A stretch of DNA of 6,787 nt from JBFJWU01 sp041623475 [NCBI: bacterium] (GCA_041623475.1 JBFJWU010000191.1:1-6787); one strand, 5' to 3'; positions 1 to 6,514 are shown, counted from the first letter of the stretch. Translations and numbers: made by a program. Notes: generated by a model from the letters alone, not told the origin.

Positions 1-211
1 CCTGCGGGTCGAGCGCTACCCGCGCGGTGAACGCGATGTGGGTCCCGCGCGGGGACACCTTCAGGTGGCCGACGCCCTCCTCGACCGCGGTGACCTGCGT
101 GAGGTCCCCCGAGCGCGGATCGAGCGACCACACCTGAGGCTTCTTCTCCTTATTACTACTCTCCTCGTCATTCTCCTCGTCGTCGTCGCCCTTCGAGACG
201 AAGAAGATGCG
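1..211 (-). CDS. S9-family peptidase-like beta-propeller, internal fragment
   Basis: Reading the minus strand from 211 down to 2 gives 70 uninterrupted codons. They begin RIFFVSKGDDDE, pass through an acidic/lysine low-complexity stretch, and continue with KPQVWSLDPRSGDLTQVTAV, then VSPRGTHIAFTARV. The pattern of xIFFVS, 'qvwxLdpxsGxlxqvT' and 'vSPxGxxIaFtaR' is the blade repeat of the WD40/TolB-like propeller found at the N-terminus of S9 dipeptidyl/acylaminoacyl peptidases. The alpha/beta-hydrolase domain would lie beyond base 1, so the catalytic triad cannot be seen. Third positions are G or C in 63 of 70 codons, and lines 1-120 are about 74% GC, higher than most of the window. The N-terminal part is missing: upstream of the RIFF codons this frame turns into arginine-rich antisense of the neighbouring RluA fragment. 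It could also be another propeller protein such as TolB. Confidence 0.6.
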
Positions 212-452
212 CGGGGTCTGGCTGCGCCTGCGGCTGCATACCGGACGTCGGCACCAGATCCGCTTGCACCTGGCATCGATTGGCTGCCCGGTGGCGGGCG
301 ACACACTGTACTATCGGGCGGCAATACAGGTGGGCGACTGGCGTGGCAGCGACTGCAAACCGCAGGTTCCGGACCAGATTGACCTGTGGTGCACGCAAAT
401 CATCCTGCCGGCGCTGCAGATCGACCTGCAGGCCGCTATCGATACGGACTAA
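207..452 (+). CDS. RluA-family pseudouridine synthase, C-terminal fragment (5' truncated)
   Basis: The plus-strand frame ending at TAA 450-452 carries LRLHTGRRHQIRLHLASIG followed by CPVAGDTLYY. This matches the conserved RluA/RsuA-type block 'L.TGR.HQIR.H....G.P..GD..Y', which sits in the C-terminal half of tRNA/rRNA uridine-to-pseudouridine isomerases. The part carrying the catalytic Asp (HRLDxxTSG motif) is absent. The only in-frame ATG is at 207, a TGA lies upstream at about 135, and the bases before about 216 belong to the antisense peptidase fragment. The native gene therefore begins elsewhere, and the 81-residue ORF is a remnant or an assembly truncation that should be inactive. Its stop codon lies 17 bases inside the convergent histidine-kinase gene. 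The family call is secure; the native extent is unknown. Confidence 0.75.
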   Translation: MRGVWLRLRLHTGRRHQIRLHLASIGCPVAGDTLYYRAAIQVGDWRGSDCKPQVPDQIDLWCTQIILPALQIDLQAAIDTD

Positions 453-2205
453 AGGTCGCCTCGCCCTCGGGATCCCAGTCATCCAGTTCGTCCTGGTACG
501 GCAGGCGAATTTCGAATACAGTTCCACCATCGGCGGGCGTATCAATGTGGATACGGCCCTTGTAGCGCTCGACAACCGCGTGGACAATGGGCAGCCCCAG
601 CCCCGTGCCCTCCTCGGGCCCCTTGGTAGTAAAGAACGGTTCAAAGATCCGGTCGCTGACCTCGGGCGGAATGCCGCAGCCGTTATCGCTGATCGTGATG
701 CACAGTTCGTCGCCGTCGTCGCCATCCAGGCGGCAGATCTGCAGGCTGACGCGCCCACCGTCCGAGCCAACCGCGTGCCGGGCGTTGGTCAGCAGGTTCA
801 GAATCATCTGCTGCAGATCTGTCTTGTTACCCACAAACATAGGTAACTCGGGCTCGACATCGACATCCAGGGTGACCTTGCCGCGGCGCAGTTCAAACGC
901 CGAAAAACTAAGCAGCTCGTCCACCATCATCCGGACATTGACCTGGGTGGCCCCGCCGGTGCCGGGTTTGCTGTACGACAACAGGCCTCGAACCAGTTGT
1001 TCGATTCGCTTGCCCTGGGTCAGGATGTGGCTGGTCTTCTCCTCGACCGACGGGCCATCCAGTTTGCCCTCGCGGACAACGTATTGCAGGTATTGGGCGG
1101 CACCAACAATGCCGGTCAACGGATTGTTCAGTTCGTGGGCAACGCCGCTGGCCATCTGCCCCAGGCTGGTGAACTTGTCGGCCTGGGATAACTGTTCATG
1201 GATCTTGCGCTCGCGTTCCTCGCGCTGCTTTGATTCGGTCACATCCTCGACCATCAGGATCCCGCGTTGGGTTTCATCCGGCGGCACGCCCAGCACCCGA
1301 ATCCAGCGTTTGTCGACCCCGTCCTCTGCAACGAACGGAAAATCGAACAGTTCGACGTTCTCCCCGGACAACAAACCCTCGACAAACGCCATCAGTCCGC
1401 TTTGGCGGAAACTGGGAATCCGGAAAATGTTGCGGTTATCCTCCAGTTGAATCCGTAACAGGTCCAGCGCCAGTTGGTTGGCCATGGTGATCCTGCCACC
1501 GGACCCAAAAACGACGATCCCGACCGGCAGATGGTGGAGAATCTCGATCTGGAAGGACTTGAACCGGTCCAGCTGTTCCTGTCGTTTTTCCAGCCGTTCT
1601 TCGCGCTGGGTCAGGACACCGCGGATCACCATAATGACACCGACACCCGTCAGCAACAGCGCCGTCCAGTAGGCCAGCATCGTATAAACGTATCCGGGCT
1701 CCTGATATCGGTTGCCTGCCAGGTAGGGTCCGATATTGTGATGAAGCAGAGCGCCGGACATTTCCTGGATCGCGACGAAAACCGTCAACAGCAGGTTGAC
1801 GATGCCGTAGACGAGCATCTCACCAATGCTGGCATACAACCCCAGCAGAACAAAGCCCATCAGAAAAAACGGGATCAGGGGACTTTCGACACCGCCGGTC
1901 AGGTGCAGGAGTCCTGCAAAAACAACGACGTCTGCCAGCGTCGACAGTCGACGCAGACGGGTTACCATTGTTGAATCCGGGGTGCCGCCCCGCAGATGCC
2001 AGCGTCGCAGCAAAAACTGGACCGTCGCATTGTATGCCGTGACAAACAATGCCAGTGCAATCAGGCCTTCAAGGGCAGGCCCGATCCAGCCGTGGGTGTC
2101 GAACACCAACAGCATCACGATGCCGGCCAGCAGGCTGAACCAACGCGTATGGACCGCGATCTGCCCGAATCGAAGCGCAGTATCCGAATTGCTTACTGTG
2201 GCCAT
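436..2205 (-). CDS. Membrane PAS-containing sensor histidine kinase
   Basis: This 589-residue protein should sit in the inner membrane, autophosphorylate a histidine, and pass the phosphate to a response regulator. There are about six hydrophobic segments (roughly 22-37, 43-66, 86-103, 108-127, 130-148 and 172-196) with no large periplasmic loop. A charged coiled-coil linker follows (about 200-216), then a PAS-like domain (about 217-325, from LPVGIVVFGSGGRITMAN to MVEDVTE). The HisKA H-box is ASGVAHELNNPLTG with phospho-acceptor His357. The catalytic domain is NtrB/PAS-kinase-like, with the N-box (MILNLLTNARHA, Asn470/474), G1 (SDNGCGIP, 506-513), F-box (FEPFFTTK, 521-528) and G2 (GTGLGLPIV, 533-541). 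All are intact. An acidic tail of about 19 residues follows the ATPase fold. ATG 2205 is preceded by GGACTAGGACC, which gives a Shine-Dalgarno. It is the third gene after the Ser/Thr kinase and FHA genes, and no response regulator is next to it. The input signal is unknown; hydrophobic or quinone ligands sensed in the membrane are possible. Confidence 0.93.
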   Translation of the reverse strand: MATVSNSDTALRFGQIAVHTRWFSLLAGIVMLLVFDTHGWIGPALEGLIALALFVTAYNATVQFLLRRWHLRGGTPDSTMVTRLRRLSTLADVVVFAGLLHLTGGVESPLIPFFLMGFVLLGLYASIGEMLVYGIVNLLLTVFVAIQEMSGALLHHNIGPYLAGNRYQEPGYVYTMLAYWTALLLTGVGVIMVIRGVLTQREERLEKRQEQLDRFKSFQIEILHHLPVGIVVFGSGGRITMANQLALDLLRIQLEDNRNIFRIPSFRQSGLMAFVEGLLSGENVELFDFPFVAEDGVDKRWIRVLGVPPDETQRGILMVEDVTESKQREERERKIHEQLSQADKFTSLGQMASGVAHELNNPLTGIVGAAQYLQYVVREGKLDGPSVEEKTSHILTQGKRIEQLVRGLLSYSKPGTGGATQVNVRMMVDELLSFSAFELRRGKVTLDVDVEPELPMFVGNKTDLQQMILNLLTNARHAVGSDGGRVSLQICRLDGDDGDELCITISDNGCGIPPEVSDRIFEPFFTTKGPEEGTGLGLPIVHAVVERYKGRIHIDTPADGGTVFEIRLPYQDELDDWDPEGEATFSPYR

Positions 2206-2269
2206 GGTCCTAGTCCGAAATGAGTCGCGACGACTTGAATTCGCTCAACCGCGCCCCCGACAGGTACGC

Positions 2270-2821
2270 CTATTCATCATCCTGCCAGATGAACTGCAGC
2301 TCGGTATCGCCAACTCGGATCAGGTCCCCGCTGCACAGTTTCTTGGACCGAACCGGTGTCCCGTTCAGTCGCGTACCGTTTGTGCTGGCCAGGTCACGCA
2401 CAAAGATGTTCTCGCGGCTGAGCGCCTCGATCACCGCGTGCTTGCGGCTGATCTTGGGATCGTCGACGACGATCTCGGAATCATAGCGGCCGATAATCGC
2501 ACGGCCTGATTGAAATTCGTAGACGTGTTCGTCTTCGCCCAGGATTTTGACAAACAGGCGGCGGCGGTACGGCAACGGCAGCGCCGTCGTCAGGTCATCA
2601 ACGATGGTCTCGTCGGATTCAACTGCAGTGCGATCATCGTCCCCCGATTTCCCGGTAACCCGGTCCAGTTGTTCTTCTTCCTGCCAGGTCGGGATTGAAA
2701 AAACCTGGTCCTTCCACAGACCGACAAAGCCGCAATCCGGACATTCCAATAAAACGTCGCGATCGGCATCCGCCGGGGGGACGCGAAATTCCTGCTTGCA
2801 TACTAGGCACTTGGGGATCAT
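2270..2821 (-). CDS. Zinc-ribbon plus FHA-domain phosphothreonine-binding protein
   Basis: This is a 183-residue soluble protein. Residues 1-35 hold two CxxC pairs (Cys5/Cys8 and Cys27/Cys30) that should form a zinc ribbon. Residues about 45-85 are an acidic, probably disordered linker. Residues about 88-180 are an FHA domain with every phosphopeptide-contact signature present: GR (111-112), SRKH (125-128) and STNGT (146-150). FHA domains bind phosphothreonine, so the natural partner is the Ser/Thr kinase encoded just upstream. The linker contains SDETIVDD, where Thr72 with Asp at +3 is a TxxD site. This allows intramolecular FHA binding after phosphorylation, as established for GarA/OdhI-type proteins; applying it here is inference. 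The ATG lies 7 bases after the kinase stop and no Shine-Dalgarno is visible, which suggests translational coupling. The client protein is unknown, and the histidine kinase downstream is an obvious candidate. Confidence 0.92.
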   Translation of the reverse strand: MIPKCLVCKQEFRVPPADADRDVLLECPDCGFVGLWKDQVFSIPTWQEEEQLDRVTGKSGDDDRTAVESDETIVDDLTTALPLPYRRRLFVKILGEDEHVYEFQSGRAIIGRYDSEIVVDDPKISRKHAVIEALSRENIFVRDLASTNGTRLNGTPVRSKKLCSGDLIRVGDTELQFIWQDDE

Positions 2822-2828
2822 GGCGTCG

Positions 2829-3938
2829 CTATTTTAGCACGAGCCACAGGACAAGCCCAACAACTGCCGCGACACCGATTCCGATCCAGACCGCATTATT
2901 GTTGCCAGTTTCCGTGGGCGGGGCGTGCCCGCGACTGGAACGGACCATCTGGTGCAGGACCATGTCAATTCGACTGCGATCGCCGTCGTCCCAGGTATCC
3001 CAGTCTTCGCCGGCGTTGACAACCACTGGGCCCTTGCTTTCAGCCTCCGCCAGCGCTGCGGCGGTTTCTTCGGCCTCCAGCGCCGGATCCTGGAACGGCT
3101 CGCCCAGCGCATCGGACAAGCCCTGGTAGAACGCGTGCGCGTCCTGAAACCGGTCCGCCGGGTCCTTGGCCAGGGCGGTCTCAAAAAACCGGTCGACCGA
3201 TTCCGGCAGGCGGGGATTGACGGAACTGGCGCGTTTCGGTGAATCATTCAGGATTCGCTGGACAATTGCGCTGACGGAATCTGCGCGAAACGGCTTGGTC
3301 CCGGTCAGCCAGACATAGGCAATGATGCCCAGCGAAAACACGTCCGACAGATACGTCACGTCCCGGCCCTTGACCTGCTCCGGAGACATATAGGACGGAC
3401 TGCCCAGCATTTGACCCTCCTGCGTCAGGTCACTGACATCCGGACGGGCAATTCCGAAATCCGTAATTTTGACCTCGCCGCCGCGGCCAACGATGATGTT
3501 GGCGGGCTTGATGTCGCGATGGACGATATTGTTCTGGTGCGCATAGTGCAGACCCGCGGCCACCTTGCGCAGGACCGCCAGCACCGCCTGGGGATCGTCT
3601 CTGCGCATATTGATGACCTTGTCCAGGCCCAGGCCGGGCACGTACTCCATCGCAAAATAGGGAACGTTGTCTTCGGTGCCGACGTCGTAGATCGTAACAA
3701 TACTGGGATGCCGCAGCCCCCCGGCCAGGCGCGCTTCGCGGACGAATCGCTCGCGGTATTCCTCGGACTTCTTGTCGGACAGTTTCAGGTCTGTGCGCGT
3801 CGTTTTCAGCGCAACAGGGCGTTCCAGCGTCGGGTCCCAGGCAAGGTAGACGACACCCATGGCGCCCTCGCCCAGAATACGTCGAATCTGGTACCGGCCA
3901 AAGAATTTGGGGGGTTCAGCGGACTCGGGCGATCCCAT
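2829..3938 (-). CDS. Tail-anchored Hanks-type Ser/Thr protein kinase
   Basis: This 369-residue eukaryotic-like kinase phosphorylates Ser/Thr of cytoplasmic targets from the membrane. The kinase domain (about 15-275) is complete: glycine loop GEGAMG (23-28), VALK lysine 45, HRDIKPAN (140-147, catalytic Asp142), DFG (160-162), SPEQ in the P+1 region, Asp199, and Arg263. An alanine/glutamate-rich and then acidic DW-rich juxtamembrane stretch (about 285-322) follows. One C-terminal TM helix (about 349-367) ends in Lys369, so there is no PASTA or other outside sensor domain. I chose ATG 3938 because AGGTAGGA lies 8 bases upstream and homology starts at FGRYQIRRILGEG. The longer in-frame ATG at 4157 would add 73 residues without kinase character and would overlap the divergent reductase gene. 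It is the first gene of the operon with the FHA protein and histidine kinase. Activation-loop Thr/Ser residues (TQEGQ, GSPS) could be autophosphorylated. Confidence 0.94.
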   Translation of the reverse strand: MGSPESAEPPKFFGRYQIRRILGEGAMGVVYLAWDPTLERPVALKTTRTDLKLSDKKSEEYRERFVREARLAGGLRHPSIVTIYDVGTEDNVPYFAMEYVPGLGLDKVINMRRDDPQAVLAVLRKVAAGLHYAHQNNIVHRDIKPANIIVGRGGEVKITDFGIARPDVSDLTQEGQMLGSPSYMSPEQVKGRDVTYLSDVFSLGIIAYVWLTGTKPFRADSVSAIVQRILNDSPKRASSVNPRLPESVDRFFETALAKDPADRFQDAHAFYQGLSDALGEPFQDPALEAEETAAALAEAESKGPVVVNAGEDWDTWDDGDRSRIDMVLHQMVRSSRGHAPPTETGNNNAVWIGIGVAAVVGLVLWLVLK

Positions 3939-4101
3939 AGCGTTTATCCTACCTGCTTCAAAACAACAGTGTAACCGGCCCGATTCGTGACCGGGACCGG
4001 CACGGTAACAGGCGTCACCTGTATGCTGAAACAGCAGCTGGTAACGCACCAGCTTGATCAACAATGGGCGACCGAGGTGGGCCGGATGAAAGGACATCAT
4101 T
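3939..4101. promoter_or_regulatory. Divergent control region between the kinase operon and the glutathione operon
   Basis: These 163 bases separate the kinase ATG (minus strand) from the reductase GTG (plus strand), so both promoters should lie here unless they extend into coding sequence. The kinase Shine-Dalgarno (AGGTAGGA on the minus strand) lies at one end and the reductase Shine-Dalgarno (AAAGGA, about 4089-4094) at the other. I found no convincing -35/-10 pair on either strand; TATGCT at 4023-4028 is a weak plus-strand -10 candidate. GGTAAC or GTAAC recurs at 3971, 4005 and 4041, spaced 34-36 bases, which may be chance. One perfect inverted repeat is listed separately. Confidence 0.55.
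4036..4054. repeat. Perfect 7-base inverted repeat in the divergent control region
   Basis: AGCTGGT at 4036-4042 and ACCAGCT at 4048-4054 are exact reverse complements around a 5-base spacer, AACGC. The spacing and its position between two divergent operons fit a dimeric repressor or activator operator. It could also fold as a short hairpin in the reductase leader. The repeat is directly visible; its function is inferred. Confidence 0.5.
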
Positions 4102-5064
4102 GTGGGACTTTTGGTTGACGGTAAATGGCAGGACGAGTGGTACAAACCGGACAGCAAGGGCCGTTTTGTCCGCCCCGAGACCAGCTTTCGCGACTGGATC
4201 CGGGCTGACGGATCCGGCGTTGCCCCGCCCCAGGCGGGGCGTTACCACCTGTATGTCAGTTACGCGTGCCCGTGGGCGACACGGGTCCTGATCATGCGCA
4301 ACCTTAAAGGGTTACAGGACGCGATTGGTGTTTCCGTCGTCCACCCGGACATGGGTGACCAGGGCTGGACGTTTGCAGACTATCCGGGTGCCACCGGCGA
4401 TACGCTGGGCGACCGCAGCTACCTGCACCAGGTCTATACGGATGCGATCGCTGATATTACCAGCAGGGTAACCGTCCCCGTCCTGTGGGATACGAATGGG
4501 TCGAGGATCATCAACAACGAGTCACGGGAAATCGTGCGGATGTTTGACCACGAGTTTGCCGGCATCGCTACAAACGACGCTGACCTGGCACCGGCAGAAC
4601 TGCTGGACCAGGTCGAAGAGACCATCGACCGGATCTACGAACCGATTAACAATGGTGTCTATCGCTGCGGCTTTGCCGGCTCGCAGGAGGCTTATGACGA
4701 AGCTGTTGACGAACTGTTTGCAGAGCTGGACCACTGGGAACAGGTCCTCGCCAACCAGCGTTACGTGTGCGGTAATCGCTTGACCGAGGCCGACGTTTGC
4801 ATGTTTACGACGCTCTACCGGTTTGATGCGGTCTACAACATCCATTTCAAATGCAGCCGCCGCCGGATCATCGACTATCCCAACCTGTGGGCCTACGTCC
4901 GCGACCTGTACCAGATGCCGGCATTTGCCGACGCGTGCAATATGGACCACATCAGGCGACACTACTTCTGGAGTCACACCTCGATCAACCCCAAAAGGAT
5001 CATAGCCTCGATGCCGGACCTGGAATTTGACGCCCCCCACGACCGCGACCGGTTTACACCGTGA
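4102..5064 (+). CDS. yqjG: Glutathionyl-hydroquinone reductase (Xi-class GST)
   Basis: This 320-residue protein is full length for the YqjG/ECM4/PcpF family, which reduces glutathionyl-hydroquinones to hydroquinones with glutathione in the cytoplasm. The hallmark block is GRYHLYVSYACPWATR, with catalytic Cys56 in the CPWA motif; most relatives have CPWAHR or CPWASR, and here the next residue is Thr. The family's LKGL and GWTF follow. TVPVLWD supplies the cis-Pro (Pro126) and NNESREI (Glu140-Ser141) binds the glutathione gamma-glutamyl group. The C-terminal helical domain includes the family-typical RYVCGNRLTEADV and HYFWSHTSINPKRI. The start is GTG 4102, with AAAGGA about 8 bases upstream; the ATG at 4086 is in another frame. 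Its stop overlaps the start of a second GST, indicating a two-gene operon. Probable role: repair of quinone-glutathione adducts from aromatic degradation or quinone stress. Confidence 0.92.
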   Translation: MGLLVDGKWQDEWYKPDSKGRFVRPETSFRDWIRADGSGVAPPQAGRYHLYVSYACPWATRVLIMRNLKGLQDAIGVSVVHPDMGDQGWTFADYPGATGDTLGDRSYLHQVYTDAIADITSRVTVPVLWDTNGSRIINNESREIVRMFDHEFAGIATNDADLAPAELLDQVEETIDRIYEPINNGVYRCGFAGSQEAYDEAVDELFAELDHWEQVLANQRYVCGNRLTEADVCMFTTLYRFDAVYNIHFKCSRRRIIDYPNLWAYVRDLYQMPAFADACNMDHIRRHYFWSHTSINPKRIIASMPDLEFDAPHDRDRFTP

Positions 5065-5735
5065 TCGTCGTCCACCACCTCAACAATTCGCGGTCCCAGC
5101 GCATCCTCTGGATGCTGGAAGAAATGGGCACCGACTACGAGATCAAGCGTTACGAACGCAACGCGAAAACACAACTGGCACCGCCAGAACTGGCGGCCGT
5201 CCACCCCCTGGGCAAGTCACCCGTGATATCTGACGGCGACAGGATCATTGCCGAATCCGGCGCGATCATTGAGTACCTGGCCAGCCTGGACGACGGCAAG
5301 CCGTTCCGGTTTGATCCCGGGTCAGACGAGGCACTGCAGGCCAGTTACTGGGTCCATTTTGCCGAGGGATCGCTGATGCCGCCGTTACTGTTGCGGCTGG
5401 TTTTTGAGATTGTCAAGTCCAGCCCCATGCCGTTCTTTGTCAAACCGATTGCGCGGGCCATTGCCGGACAGGTCACAAAGAATTTTATCGGCCCGAACAT
5501 TCAGCGAACAATGGCATTCATCAACGACCAGTTGGACGGCAAACAATGGCTGGTCGGCGACACGTTGAGCCTTGCCGACTTCCAGATGAGCTTTCCCCTG
5601 GAGGCCAGCGTGGCCCGTGGCGTGATCAACGATGAGTACCCGAACATTGGCCGCTACGTCCGGGCCTACCAGTCCCGCCCGGCGTACCAGCGCGCGCTGG
5701 ACCGGGGTGGAGATTACGACTACCTCTGTTCGTAG
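5061..5735 (+). CDS. Glutathione S-transferase, Gtt1-like
   Basis: This 224-residue two-domain GST has the usual length for the family. The thioredoxin-fold N-domain (1-80) carries VHHLNNSRSQRILWMLEE, where Ser10 or Ser12 probably activates glutathione. HPLGKSPVI supplies the cis-Pro (Pro54) and ESGAIIEYL (Glu65-Ser66) contacts the gamma-glutamyl group. The helical C-domain (about 90-218) has the N-capping box SLADFQ (170-175). The 'hhLnnSRsqRilWmLEE...YEikrYeR' opening is the pattern of bacterial and fungal Gtt1-like GSTs. The GTG start overlaps the preceding stop as GTGA and has no clear Shine-Dalgarno, so translation is probably coupled to the reductase. The first beta strand begins right at the GTG, which supports this start. 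Likely role: conjugating glutathione to electrophiles, whose quinone adducts the upstream reductase could then process. The substrate is not deducible. Confidence 0.9.
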   Translation: MIVVHHLNNSRSQRILWMLEEMGTDYEIKRYERNAKTQLAPPELAAVHPLGKSPVISDGDRIIAESGAIIEYLASLDDGKPFRFDPGSDEALQASYWVHFAEGSLMPPLLLRLVFEIVKSSPMPFFVKPIARAIAGQVTKNFIGPNIQRTMAFINDQLDGKQWLVGDTLSLADFQMSFPLEASVARGVINDEYPNIGRYVRAYQSRPAYQRALDRGGDYDYLCS

Positions 5736-5761
5736 CTCGGGGACTAGACCACCGGGCGAAC
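5728..5761. terminator. Imperfect stem-loop across two convergent stop codons
   Basis: GTTCG (5728-5732) pairs with CGAAC (5757-5761). After a small bulge, CTCGG (5736-5740) pairs with CCGGG (5752-5756, one T-G wobble). That leaves a loop around the two convergent stop codons, which are only 8 bases apart. With no other intergenic space, this could act as a bidirectional terminator for the GST and SRAP genes. There is no T-tract on either side, so the call is weak. Confidence 0.3.
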
Positions 5762-6514
5762 GTGTGTCCGGGCAGCCGGGAACTGGCTCAATAACGAAAC
5801 GGCTTCGGTTGGCGGCACGCCCTCGGTATCCAGCCAGGGCCGGATGTCGTCTGGCTCCAGCCACGCCGGCTGGCGTCGTTTGGCCGGATCCGCCGGTTTG
5901 TTGTGGATTGCCTGCATGGTTGAATTGGCCGCCGTCGTAATGATGGCGCAGGACACCCAGTCAAACGGTTCGCGCCCGTCGATACGACATTCAAATGAAT
6001 GCCAGACGCACGGCAATACAAAAATCGGATTATCACCCACAGCGATTTCGTAGACCTGTGTCCTTGGTGCCTTTTTGGGCCGGGATTCGTTGTCCGCCAG
6101 GGGCTGGCCCCCGGTATCCTGCCATTGCCATTCGCCAAAACTTTCCAGCGCAACAATCCCGCGGTTGGCAGGCATCAGTTTTTTCCAGGTTTTTTTGTCC
6201 AGCAACGTATCATCACGGGCATTCTGGCGGCTGGCGTTCTTGCTGTAGTCGATCTTTGGCTGCCATTCGGCCTCGGCCCCCGGCTCTGGATATTTGACCT
6301 GCCAGGGCTCAACGATATTGAACCAGGCATTCCGGGCCACAAATTCGCCGGGACCGGCCTCGTGCAGCAGGTACAACCGCTGGGACGTCTGGTTTGGTCG
6401 GACGCTGCCGACCGTTTCATACGGCTCCGCCGCCACCAGCGCGTCACCCATCAAGTCGCCGTAGAACGACATGTAATGGCGCGGATGCGGACCAACATTA
6501 ACCAGGTTACACAC
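5744..6514 (-). CDS. SRAP-domain (YedK/HMCES-like) DNA-protein crosslink protein, divergent
   Basis: With the GTG start at 6514 the protein is 256 residues and begins Met-Cys-Asn-Leu. SRAP proteins crosslink their N-terminal Cys2 to abasic sites in single-stranded DNA, shielding the lesion. The expected active-site set is visible: Cys2, Asn98 in the QNARDDTL block (NARAE-type), Glu128 in ESFGEWQ, and His204 in IITTAANSTMQAIHNK. GTG 6514 is preceded by AGAGGA at a proper distance. The upstream ATG at 6553 would add 13 residues and bury Cys2. Oddities: the usual RMP following the IHxR motif is replaced by KPADPAKRRQPAWLEP; the N-terminus is MCNLVN rather than MCGRF; and residues 70-95 form an extra proline/charge-rich insert. 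It is convergent with the GST gene (8 bases apart) and its start is 53 bases from the divergent sulfatase start. No LexA-type box was seen upstream. Confidence 0.85.
   Translation of the reverse strand: MCNLVNVGPHPRHYMSFYGDLMGDALVAAEPYETVGSVRPNQTSQRLYLLHEAGPGEFVARNAWFNIVEPWQVKYPEPGAEAEWQPKIDYSKNASRQNARDDTLLDKKTWKKLMPANRGIVALESFGEWQWQDTGGQPLADNESRPKKAPRTQVYEIAVGDNPIFVLPCVWHSFECRIDGREPFDWVSCAIITTAANSTMQAIHNKPADPAKRRQPAWLEPDDIRPWLDTEGVPPTEAVSLLSQFPAARTHVRPVV

Noticed and set aside
150-200. CTCCTCGTC/GTCGTC tandem-like repeats
   Set aside because: They encode the Asp/Glu low-complexity segment of the peptidase fragment on the minus strand; there is no regular long unit, so this is not a minisatellite or CRISPR.
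38-382. Plus-strand 114-codon frame with a leucine/valine-rich, TM-like stretch
   Set aside because: The hydrophobic run is antisense of the acidic DDDEENDEE peptidase stretch, and the frame later runs out of phase through the RluA fragment.
587-1450. Long plus-strand open frame (287 codons), Ser/Arg/Pro-rich
   Set aside because: It is an antisense shadow of the histidine kinase, whose motifs are intact on the minus strand. The composition is typical of shadow frames.
4022-4091. TTGATC (4055-4060) as a -35 for the reductase
   Set aside because: No -10-like hexamer lies at 16-18 bases; the corresponding segment is GC-rich (GGTGGGCC).
3939-4157. Longer start of the Ser/Thr kinase at ATG 4157
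   Set aside because: The added 73 residues show no kinase or membrane character and overlap the divergent reductase. A good Shine-Dalgarno sits at the shorter ATG 3938.
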